Source of the DNA: Pseudomonadota bacterium
Lineage (GTDB): Bacteria > Pseudomonadota > Alphaproteobacteria > Acetobacterales > Acetobacteraceae
DNA: 6,215 bases
Direction of reading: 5' to 3'
NCBI GenBank assembly: GCA_023424475.1
Contig: JAFADX010000247.1
Coordinates: 1 to 6,215 of the forward strand
Numbering within the stretch: position 1 is the first letter of the stretch; every line of letters begins with the position of its first letter. The translations under genes were made by a program, and so were the position numbers. The notes beneath the pieces are model-generated. The model was not told the DNA's origin and ran no database searches. It saw only the letters and a list, made by a program, of their open reading frames with translations. This document shows positions 1 to 4,784 of this stretch, piece after piece.

Positions 1-115
1 GCGCGAGCGCCGCCAGAAGCGCCATGGCGGCGACCAGGCCGAGCAGCAGCCGGTCGGCCAGGGCCCGGCGCAGGCCGAGCGGATCGCGGGCCAGGCGCCG
101 GCGGGCCTCAGCCAT
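1..115 (-). CDS. ftsX: Cell division protein FtsX, N-terminal fragment (runs off left edge)
   Basis: Only the first 38 codons are in the window. FtsX is the integral membrane subunit of the FtsEX ABC complex, which links ATP hydrolysis by FtsE to activation of septal peptidoglycan hydrolases. The visible residues are a basic, Arg-rich cytoplasmic head containing DPLGLRRALADRL, then the start of a hydrophobic helix from about residue 23 (LLLGLVAAMALLAALA), as expected before the first FtsX transmembrane segment. The ATG lies inside the last codons of ftsE, giving an 8-base overlap that implies translational coupling. The identity rests mainly on this position and on the basic-head-then-helix pattern, because the FtsX periplasmic domain and the other membrane helices lie outside the window. 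Confidence 0.8.
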   Translation of the reverse strand, partial: MAEARRRLARDPLGLRRALADRLLLGLVAAMALLAALA

Positions 116-782
116 CGGCCACGATCCGCCCGCCTTCGAGCACCAGCGTCCGCGACGGGTGGCGCGCGGGCAGGTCCTCCGAATGGGTGGCGACCACGAC
201 GGTGGTGCCCTGGCGGTTCATCTCGAGCAGCAGGGCGAGGGTGCGGCGCGCCTGCCGCGCGTCGAGCTCCGAAGTCGGCTCGTCGGCGACGAGAAGGCTG
301 GGCCGCGTCACCACCGCGCGCGCGAGCGTCAGGCGCTGCTGCTCGCCGCCGGAGAGTTCCTCGGGCCGGCGCGCCTCCTTGCCGGTCAGGCCGATCCAGT
401 CGAGCAGCTCCGCCACGTCGTTGCGCACAGTGGATTCGGCGATGCCGGCCAGGCGCAGCGGCAGCGCGACATTGTCCCATGCGGTCAGGTGGTTCAGCAG
501 GCGGAATTCCTGGTGCACCACGCCGACGCGCCGGCGCAGCGGCGGCAGGTCCCGCCGCCGGGCGCGCGAGAGCGGTATGCCGAGCAGCTCCACCTCGCCC
601 TCGGTCGGGCGGAGCGCCGCATGCATCAGCCGCAGCACCGAGGTCTTGCCGGCGCCGGAAGGCCCGATGATCCAGGTGAAGGAGCCTTCACCAAGCGTGA
701 AGGAGATGTCGCGCAGCACGTCGTGGCCGCGCCGCCCGCGCGGATCCGGATAGGCCAGGGCCACACGGCTGAATCGGACCAT
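108..782 (-). CDS. ftsE: Cell division ATP-binding protein FtsE
   Basis: This 224-residue ABC ATPase is full length for FtsE. It is the cytoplasmic motor that pairs with FtsX at the divisome. Visible motifs are Walker A GPSGAGKT (residues 40-47), a Q-loop in the FtsE-typical context VHQEFRLL (89-96; many FtsE have FQDFRLL), signature LSGGEQQR (143-150), Walker B LLVADE (163-168), a D-loop-like SELD (171-174) and the H-switch histidine H200. The reading frame stays open upstream, but homology begins at MVRFSRVALAYP, so the ATG at 782 is chosen. The stop overlaps the ftsX start by 8 bases, giving an ftsE-ftsX operon. The histidine in VHQEF, where Phe is usual, is a small variation. ABC type and FtsE identity are both well supported because ftsX follows. 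Confidence 0.93.
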   Translation of the reverse strand: MVRFSRVALAYPDPRGRRGHDVLRDISFTLGEGSFTWIIGPSGAGKTSVLRLMHAALRPTEGEVELLGIPLSRARRRDLPPLRRRVGVVHQEFRLLNHLTAWDNVALPLRLAGIAESTVRNDVAELLDWIGLTGKEARRPEELSGGEQQRLTLARAVVTRPSLLVADEPTSELDARQARRTLALLLEMNRQGTTVVVATHSEDLPARHPSRTLVLEGGRIVADG

Positions 783-799
783 GGGGGTGTTTTGCCCCC
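783..799 (-). promoter_or_regulatory. Small G/C hairpin abutting the ftsE start codon
   Basis: Five G residues and five C residues form a perfect 5-bp stem around a 7-base loop; on the ftsE strand the order is GGGGG, CAAAACA, CCCCC, ATG. The G run is the only purine-rich candidate for a ribosome site upstream of ftsE, and it pairs with the bases touching the start codon. If formed in mRNA it could lower initiation. The pairing is seen in the sequence; the regulatory role is inference. No convincing -35/-10 pair was found for ftsE in the 77-base divergent spacer (783-859). Confidence 0.3.
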
Positions 800-859
800 G
801 CCGGCGCCGCGCCTCAACCGCTCCTTGCCGTCGGTGTGCCGGCGATGGGAATGTAACCC

Positions 860-1231
860 ATGCGGATCGCCTGCCCGAATTGCGCGACAGAGTACGACGT
901 GCCCGACCGGCTGCTTGCCGGGCCGGGGCGCATGCTCCGCTGCTCCCGCTGCGCGACGGATTTCGCGCTGCCGCCGCCGGACGCTGCGCCGCCGCCGGAT
1001 CGCGCGCCGCAGCGCCTCGAACCGCGTGTCGACGTCCCCCTGGTTCCGCTTCCGCAGCAGGAGATCGAGGCTGCCGTGGCGGCCGAGGCGTCACGCGCGC
1101 TGAGGCTGGCCTGGGCGGTGTCGCTGGCGGTCGTCGCCGGAGGGCTCGTCGCCCTGGTTGCCTTCCGCGGCGAGGTGATGGCGGCCTGGCCGCCGGCGGC
1201 GCGGTTGTTCAGCGCCCTGGGGCTTGCCTGA
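860..1231 (+). CDS. MJ0042-type zinc-ribbon membrane-anchored protein
   Basis: A 123-residue protein with an N-terminal zinc ribbon: Cys5-x2-Cys8 in ACPNC, then Cys28-x2-Cys31 in RCSRC, within the family pattern of CPNC, ...YxVPD..., LRCxxC. A Pro-rich linker (about 37-65) leads to one hydrophobic helix (about 83-102) and a C-terminal WPPAARLFSALGL motif often seen at the end of these proteins. The topology is probably a cytoplasmic zinc ribbon with a membrane anchor. The molecular role of this family is not established. It starts 77 bases from ftsE in the opposite direction, an arrangement I recall from other alphaproteobacteria, so a link to the envelope or division is possible but unproven. 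The ribosome site (GGGAA around 848-852) is weak. Start and stop are otherwise unambiguous. Confidence 0.85.
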   Translation: MRIACPNCATEYDVPDRLLAGPGRMLRCSRCATDFALPPPDAAPPPDRAPQRLEPRVDVPLVPLPQQEIEAAVAAEASRALRLAWAVSLAVVAGGLVALVAFRGEVMAAWPPAARLFSALGLA

Positions 1232-1428
1232 GGCGGGTCCCCGGCCCCCATCCACCGGGACCGCTACGCAACGTTATATTGTTTCGTGTTGGCCCTGATG
1301 CGGCGCGCGCGGATCGGCGCGGCAGCGCGGCATGGCAGGCGCAAGGACGGATGGATCCGCATGCCGGACGACGGAGGCCATGGCGCAGAAGCGGGCCCGC
1401 CGGAACGGTGCCGCCTCGGTCGCCGTGG
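1232..1428. other. Convergent intergenic spacer with one AT-rich island
   Basis: This 197-base stretch lies between the 3' ends of the zinc-ribbon gene and qor. Apart from the stem-loop at its left end it contains one clearly AT-rich island (about 1271-1290, ACGTTATATTGTTTC) in an otherwise GC-rich background, and a 10-base palindrome GCGGGCCCGC at 1391-1400. Short open frames here lack a family match, lack a good ribosome site and run antisense into qor, so no gene is called. Confidence 0.6.
1233..1264 (+). terminator. Possible stem-loop after the zinc-ribbon gene
   Basis: Starting two bases after the stop codon, GCGGGTCCCCGG can pair with CCGGGACCGC if one G and one C are bulged, giving about ten pairs around a roughly 10-base loop. 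There is no immediate U-run; the first T-rich stretch begins near 1274. It could be a weak intrinsic terminator, but the bulges and missing T-tract make this tentative. Confidence 0.3.
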
Positions 1429-2403
1429 TCAGGGAAGCAGGACGGTGCTGCCGGTGGTCTGCCGCGCCTCGAGCGCGCGGTGCGCATCCGCCGCATCCTT
1501 CAGGGCGAAGGTCTGATTCACGCGGATCTTCACCGCGCCGGACCCCACCACCTCGAAGAGATCGTTGGCGCGGCCGATCAGGTCCTCGCGCTTCGCGGTA
1601 TAGGTCGCGAGCGTCGGCCGGGTCACGTAGAGCGAGCCCTTGGCGGCGAGGATGCCGAGGTCGGGAATCGCCACCGGCCCCGAGGCATTGCCGTAGGACA
1701 CCATCATCCCGAAGGGCGCCAGGCAGTCGAGCGAGGTGCCGAAGCTGTCGCGCCCCACGCTGTCGTAGACGACCGGCAGCATCGCGCCGCCGGTGATCTC
1801 CTTCACGCGCGCCGGCACGTCATCCTTCGTCAGCAGCGCATGGTCGGCGCCGTGGGCCCTGGCGAGCGCCGCCTTCTCCTCGGTGCCGACCACGCCGATG
1901 ACGGTGGCGCCGAGATGCTTCAGCCACTGGGTCATGATGAGCCCGACGCCGCCGGCCGCGGCGTGGACGAGCACGGTCTGGCCGGCCTGCACCGCGTAGC
2001 ACTTCCTGATCAGGAAGGCCGCGGTCATGCCCTGGAGCATCATGCCGGCGGCCTGCTCGAAGCCGATGCCGTCGGGCATCTTCACGAGGCGGTCGGCCTT
2101 GATGCAGCGCGCTTCGGCATAGGCGCCGATCGGGGCGGTGGCATAGGCGACGCGGTCGCCCACCGCGACCTCGGTCACGCCTTCGCCGACCGCTTCGACG
2201 ATGCCCGCCCCTTCCATGCCGATGACGGCCGGCAGCGACGGCGCCTTGTAGAGTCCGGTGCGGAAATAGACGTCGATGAAGTTGAGCCCGACCGCCTTGT
2301 GGCGCACCAGCGCCTCACCCGGCTTCGGGGCGGGCAGGGGGACCTCTTCCCAGACCAGTTTCTCGGGGCCGCCGGTTTCGTGGATGCGGATCGCGTGGGT
2401 CAT
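1429..2403 (-). CDS. qor: NADPH:quinone oxidoreductase (zeta-crystallin-like, MDR family)
   Basis: A 324-residue medium-chain dehydrogenase/reductase, close to the 327 residues of E. coli QOR. Such enzymes use NADPH to reduce quinones, probably by one electron each, in the cytoplasm. The N-terminal GroES-like domain includes VGLNFIDVYFRTGLY (38-52) and the GMEGAGIVEAVGEGV segment (62-76). The Rossmann domain carries the nucleotide-binding HAAAGGVG (147-154), preceded by GMTAAFLIRKCY. YDSVGRDSFGTSLDCL followed by MVSYGNASG also follows E. coli QOR closely. There is no structural-zinc cysteine cluster, as expected for the quinone reductase branch. It lies 27 bases downstream of ogt on the same strand, so it is probably co-transcribed, with no obvious strong ribosome site. 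The physiological substrate cannot be read from sequence. Confidence 0.92.
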   Translation of the reverse strand: MTHAIRIHETGGPEKLVWEEVPLPAPKPGEALVRHKAVGLNFIDVYFRTGLYKAPSLPAVIGMEGAGIVEAVGEGVTEVAVGDRVAYATAPIGAYAEARCIKADRLVKMPDGIGFEQAAGMMLQGMTAAFLIRKCYAVQAGQTVLVHAAAGGVGLIMTQWLKHLGATVIGVVGTEEKAALARAHGADHALLTKDDVPARVKEITGGAMLPVVYDSVGRDSFGTSLDCLAPFGMMVSYGNASGPVAIPDLGILAAKGSLYVTRPTLATYTAKREDLIGRANDLFEVVGSGAVKIRVNQTFALKDAADAHRALEARQTTGSTVLLP

Positions 2404-2430
2404 GAAGAACGTGTCCGTCGCTGGGCCGGC

Positions 2431-2913
2431 TCAGGTCGCGGCCGTGAACAGGGATGCGGCCCCGGGCGCGTCGCGCTCGAGGTCCAGGAGATAGCGCTTG
2501 GTAGCCTCTCCCTCGCCGCCCGAATAGCCGCCGAGGGAACCGTCCGCCGCCACGACCCGGTGGCAGGGAATCAGGATCGGAATGGGGTTCGCACCATTGG
2601 CCTGGCCGATCGCCCGGGCAGCCCGGCACTCCACCTGACGCGCGATCTCGGCGTAGGTCCGCGTCTGCCCCGCCGGGATGGTGAGCAGCGCATCCCATAC
2701 CTTGCGCTGAAACGCCGTGCCGTGCGGAGCCAGGGGCAGGTCGAAAGCGGTCAGCTTCCGGTCGAAGTAGTCCTGGAGCTGGTCGCGGGCGTGCTTCAGC
2801 AGCGGCGTTTCGGCCTGGTCCCGCCCGCGCCCCCAGTCGAGGGCGACGATGGCGCCGTCCTCCTCGGACACGGTCAGGTCCCCGAGCGGGGTATGGAACG
2901 AGAGCTGCGGCAT
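2431..2913 (-). CDS. ogt: Methylated-DNA--[protein]-cysteine S-methyltransferase (Ogt-type)
   Basis: A 160-residue suicide repair protein that moves the alkyl group from O6-alkylguanine (and O4-alkylthymine) in DNA to its own cysteine. The acceptor is Cys117 in the family motif IPCHRVV (115-121). It is preceded by the helix-turn-helix DNA-binding region: FQRKVWDALLTIPAGQTRTYAEIA (68-91, given by positions), then RAARAIGQANGANP (97-110) with the arginine-finger region, and followed by GSLGGYSGG. The short N-terminal domain without an Ada regulatory half marks an Ogt/MGMT stand-alone enzyme. An in-frame ATG at 2937 would add eight residues (MGVCPGPA), but homologues start near MPQLSFHTPLGDL, so 2913 is preferred; neither has a strong ribosome site. 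It is the first gene of an ogt-qor unit. Confidence 0.92.
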   Translation of the reverse strand: MPQLSFHTPLGDLTVSEEDGAIVALDWGRGRDQAETPLLKHARDQLQDYFDRKLTAFDLPLAPHGTAFQRKVWDALLTIPAGQTRTYAEIARQVECRAARAIGQANGANPIPILIPCHRVVAADGSLGGYSGGEGEATKRYLLDLERDAPGAASLFTAAT

Positions 2914-2924
2914 GGCCGGACCAG

Positions 2925-2953
2925 GACAGACACCCATAGGCCGGGAGCGTCAA
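2925..2953 (-). promoter_or_regulatory. Candidate sigma-70 promoter for ogt-qor
   Basis: On the minus strand TTGACG (2953-2948) is followed after 17 bases by TCTGTC (2930-2925). The -35 is a good match and the -10 is poor. A transcript would begin only about five bases before the ATG at 2913, which would give a nearly leaderless mRNA and argue against the upstream ATG at 2937. No experimental support. Confidence 0.3.
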
Positions 2954-2956
2954 GCA

Positions 2957-2972
2957 CAAGCCGGATGGCTTG
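2957..2972. repeat. Inverted repeat in the ogt / ferredoxin divergent spacer
   Basis: CAAGCC (2957-2962), spacer GGAT, then GGCTTG (2967-2972) form a perfect 6-bp inverted repeat. It lies between the two candidate -35 elements and overlaps the plus-strand one at 2970-2975. It could be an operator or a chance palindrome; the binding protein is unknown. Confidence 0.4.
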
Positions 2973-2998
2973 GAGCAGGCCCGCCCGACGTCTACATC
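2970..2998 (+). promoter_or_regulatory. Candidate promoter for the ferredoxin-mnmE run
   Basis: TTGGAG (2970-2975), a 17-base spacer and TACATC (2993-2998) form a moderate sigma-70-like pair. Transcription would start near 3005, leaving a leader of about 26 bases that contains the GGAGA ribosome site at 3021-3025, five bases before the GTG start. The geometry is sensible, but the hexamers are only half-matches. Confidence 0.35.
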
Positions 2999-3030
2999 CG
3001 GACCGAAGCCACTCCCTGCCGGAGACGCCC

Positions 3031-3384
3031 GTGACCGAAGCCGACCCGCCGCCCTTCTACCGGACGCACATCTTCGCCTGCACCAACCGCCGCCCGGACG
3101 GCCACCCGCGCGGCTGCTGCGCGGCCCGGGGATCGGAGAAGCTGCGCGACTACATGAAGGCGCGTGCGAAGGAGCTGAAGATCCCCGGCATCCGCGTGAA
3201 CAGCGCCGGCTGCCTCGACCGCTGCGAATTCGGCCCGGCCATGGTGATCTATCCCGAAGGCGTCTGGTACCGGCCGGCCACCATCGAGGATGTCGAGGAG
3301 ATCCTGCAGGTGCATATCCTCGGCGGCGGCCGCGTTCATCGGCTGATGCTGACCGAGAAGGACATACCGCCGCCCAAGGGGTGA
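3031..3384 (+). CDS. Thioredoxin-fold [2Fe-2S] ferredoxin family protein
   Basis: A 117-residue protein of the (2Fe-2S) ferredoxin family (COG3411-like), a soluble electron carrier with a thioredoxin-like fold. Cluster ligands are expected at Cys17 (FACTNRRPDG), Cys30 (in PRGCCAARG; Cys29 is adjacent but usually not the conserved one), Cys61 and Cys65 (SAGCLDRCEFGP). The downstream VIYPEGVWYRPAT and DVEEIL segments are also typical. The GTG at 3031 is chosen because GGAGA lies five bases upstream and homology begins soon after; the frame is open further upstream but without family similarity. It ends 29 bases before mnmE on the same strand, so the two are probably co-transcribed. Its redox partner is unknown; a link to the flavoenzyme MnmG or to unrelated redox work are both possible. 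Confidence 0.9.
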   Translation: MTEADPPPFYRTHIFACTNRRPDGHPRGCCAARGSEKLRDYMKARAKELKIPGIRVNSAGCLDRCEFGPAMVIYPEGVWYRPATIEDVEEILQVHILGGGRVHRLMLTEKDIPPPKG

Positions 3385-3391
3385 AGGGGGG

Positions 3392-3407
3392 TGTTTCACG
3401 TGGAACA
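3392..3407. promoter_or_regulatory. parS: parS chromosome-partitioning site (ParB binding)
   Basis: The 16 bases TGTTTCACGTGGAACA form an inverted repeat with a single imperfect pair (T3396 opposite G3403). The reverse complement, TGTTCCACGTGAAACA, fits the parS consensus TGTTNCACGTGAAACA known from Bacillus subtilis and conserved across bacteria. ParB loads at such sites and spreads to build the partition complex that ParA segregates. Genomic context agrees: mnmE-mnmG commonly precede rsmG-parA-parB near the origin. The minus-strand frame across it reads MFHVKH, a peptide that typically appears when parS is translated. No second copy was seen in the window. A chance match to all 16 specified positions is very unlikely. 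Confidence 0.93.
3402..3406 (+). promoter_or_regulatory. mnmE ribosome-binding site embedded in parS
   Basis: GGAAC, the right half of parS, ends seven bases before the GTG at 3414 and is the only well-placed Shine-Dalgarno-like sequence for mnmE. It helps to fix the start at 3414 rather than the in-frame GTG at 3381, which has no spacing from its purine run. Confidence 0.5.
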
Positions 3408-3413
3408 TCGCGC

Positions 3414-4733
3414 GTGAGCGCCACCGACACGATCTTCGCCCTCGCGAGCGGCGCGGGGCGCGGCGCCATCGCCGTGCTCCGGATCTCCGGCGCCGGCTCG
3501 GGCCCGCTGGTCGCCCGGCTCGCCGGGAGGCTTCCGAAGCCCAGGAAGGCCAGCCTCCGCCGCCTGCGCGACCCCGAGGACGGGGCGGTGCTCGACGAGG
3601 CCCTCGTGCTCTGGTTCCCAGGCCCCGGCTCCTATACCGGCGAGGACGGCGCGGAGTTCCATCTCCATGGCGGGCCGGCGGTGATCGCCGCCGTGGGTGG
3701 CGCGCTCGCCCGCCTGGGTGCCCGGCCGGCCGAACCCGGCGAGTTCAGCCGGCGCGCCTTCCTCAACGGGCGGATGGACCTCACGGCCGCCGAGGGCATT
3801 GCCGACCTCATCGATGCCGAGACCGAGGCCCAGCGCCGCCAGGCCCTGCGCCAGGCCGGCGGTGCGCTCGCGCGTCTCTATGGCGGCTGGGCCGACCGCC
3901 TCACGCGCCTGCTCGCGCACCAGGAAGCCGCCATCGAATTCGCCGAGGACGACCTGCCCACCGATCTTGGCGATCGCGCCCGGGAAGGGGCCTCGGCACT
4001 GCGGGCGGAGATCGCGACGCACGTCGCCGATGACGGGCGAGGCGAGCGCCTGAGGGAAGGGCTGCTGGTCACGATCCTCGGTGCGCCGAATGTGGGCAAG
4101 TCCTCCCTCCTGAACGCGCTGGCGGGACGCGAGGCGGCGATCGTTTCGGCCCGCGCCGGCACCACGCGCGACGTCGTCGAGGTCCGCCTCGCCCTCGCCG
4201 GCGTGCCGGTGACCCTTGCCGACACTGCCGGCCTGCGGGACGCTGCGGACGAGATCGAGCAGGAAGGCATCCGCCGGGCCCATCGCCGCGCCGGGGAGGC
4301 CGACCTGGTTCTCGCCGTCTTCGCCGCCGACGAGACGCCGGATACCGAGACCCTTGGCTGGGTGAAGCCGGGCACGCTCGTCGTCGCCAACAAGGCCGAC
4401 CTCGCGCCCGCTCCGGCCGGGATCGGCGGCATGGCGCCACTGCCGATCTCCGCCCGGACCGGCGAGGGGCTGGACCGCCTTCGGGCCTGCCTCACCGACG
4501 CGGCGGCGCGGCTTGCGGGAACCGGCGAGGCAGCCCTGCTGACCCGCCCACGCCACCGTGCCGCGCTGACCGAAGCCGTCGCCTGGCTCGCGGAAGCCGA
4601 ATCCGCAGTGCTCCCCGAACTCGTCTCCGAGGCGCTGCGCGCCGCGCTCCGTTCCCTGGGCCGCCTGACCGGCCGCATCGGTGTCGAGGACATCCTCGAC
4701 GTCGTCTTCCGCGACTTCTGCATCGGCAAGTGA
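3414..4733 (+). CDS. mnmE: tRNA uridine-5-carboxymethylaminomethyl modification GTPase MnmE
   Basis: A 439-residue GTPase (E. coli 454) that with MnmG installs (carboxymethyl)aminomethyl groups at C5 of wobble U34 in certain tRNAs, using a tetrahydrofolate one-carbon unit. The N-terminal folate-binding domain starts DTIFALASG and contains YTGED (74-78) and NGRMDL (118-123). A helical domain encloses the G domain: P-loop GAPNVGKSS (223-231, with Asn226 at the K+-binding position), GTTRD (249-253), DTAGL (270-274) and NKAD (326-329). The C-terminus FCIGK preserves the conserved Cys436 of the C-x-G-K motif. The GTG at 3414 is chosen because VSATDTIFA aligns with MnmE N-termini; GTG 3381 is in frame and overlaps the ferredoxin stop, but would add eleven residues encoded by parS and flanking DNA. 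mnmG follows after 51 bases. Confidence 0.96.
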   Translation: MSATDTIFALASGAGRGAIAVLRISGAGSGPLVARLAGRLPKPRKASLRRLRDPEDGAVLDEALVLWFPGPGSYTGEDGAEFHLHGGPAVIAAVGGALARLGARPAEPGEFSRRAFLNGRMDLTAAEGIADLIDAETEAQRRQALRQAGGALARLYGGWADRLTRLLAHQEAAIEFAEDDLPTDLGDRAREGASALRAEIATHVADDGRGERLREGLLVTILGAPNVGKSSLLNALAGREAAIVSARAGTTRDVVEVRLALAGVPVTLADTAGLRDAADEIEQEGIRRAHRRAGEADLVLAVFAADETPDTETLGWVKPGTLVVANKADLAPAPAGIGGMAPLPISARTGEGLDRLRACLTDAAARLAGTGEAALLTRPRHRAALTEAVAWLAEAESAVLPELVSEALRAALRSLGRLTGRIGVEDILDVVFRDFCIGK

Positions 4734-4736
4734 CCA

Positions 4737-4754
4737 GGGGAGGTTCTCCTCCCC
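4737..4754 (+). terminator. Perfect hairpin between mnmE and mnmG
   Basis: GGGGAGG (4737-4743), loop TTCT, CCTCCCC (4748-4754) form a perfect 7-bp GC-rich stem three bases after the mnmE stop. No T-run follows, so full intrinsic termination is doubtful. It may cause pausing, partial termination, or protect the mnmE mRNA end. Pairing is seen; function is inferred. Confidence 0.4.
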
Positions 4755-4772
4755 CACGCTTCCCGCTTGCCC

Positions 4773-4778
4773 TATATC
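4773..4778 (+). promoter_or_regulatory. -10-like hexamer for a possible leaderless mnmG transcript
   Basis: TATATC lies six bases before the mnmG ATG, so a transcript from it would start at or next to the start codon. mnmG has no Shine-Dalgarno sequence in the preceding 20 bases, which agrees with a leaderless start. No -35 hexamer of good quality is present at 16-18 bases, so this is tentative. Confidence 0.3.
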
Positions 4779-4784
4779 GCCCTC

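Noticed and set aside
783..1094. N-terminal extension of FtsE upstream of ATG 782
   Set aside because: The extension is Arg/Pro/Ala-rich, antisense to the zinc-ribbon gene, and FtsE homologues begin at the MVRF position.
24..1103. Plus-strand frame of 359 codons opposite ftsE
   Set aside because: Arg/Ala-rich shadow of ftsE; it lacks any domain and overlaps the zinc-ribbon gene out of frame.
1271..1285. Zur box
   Set aside because: Only one half resembles a GTTATA-type dyad and there is no zinc-transport gene downstream in either direction.
1286..1516. Possible small leaderless gene from GTG 1286, 11 bases after the first base of the TATATT
   Set aside because: Arg/Ala/Gly-rich peptide without family resemblance, no -35 element, and its 3' part is antisense to the conserved end of qor.
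781..3384. Plus-strand open frame of 867 codons
   Set aside because: It runs antisense through qor and ogt and has no family resemblance until its end; only the part from GTG 3031 is a real gene (the [2Fe-2S] ferredoxin). Long open shadow frames are expected at this GC content.
2992..3408. Minus-strand frame starting MFHVKH
   Set aside because: The start peptide is the translated parS site and the remainder is antisense to the ferredoxin gene.
2970..3413. Extended N-terminus for MnmE using upstream in-frame codons, including GTG 3381
   Set aside because: The extension would translate the ferredoxin gene out of frame and the parS site; MnmE homology begins at VSATDTIFA from GTG 3414.
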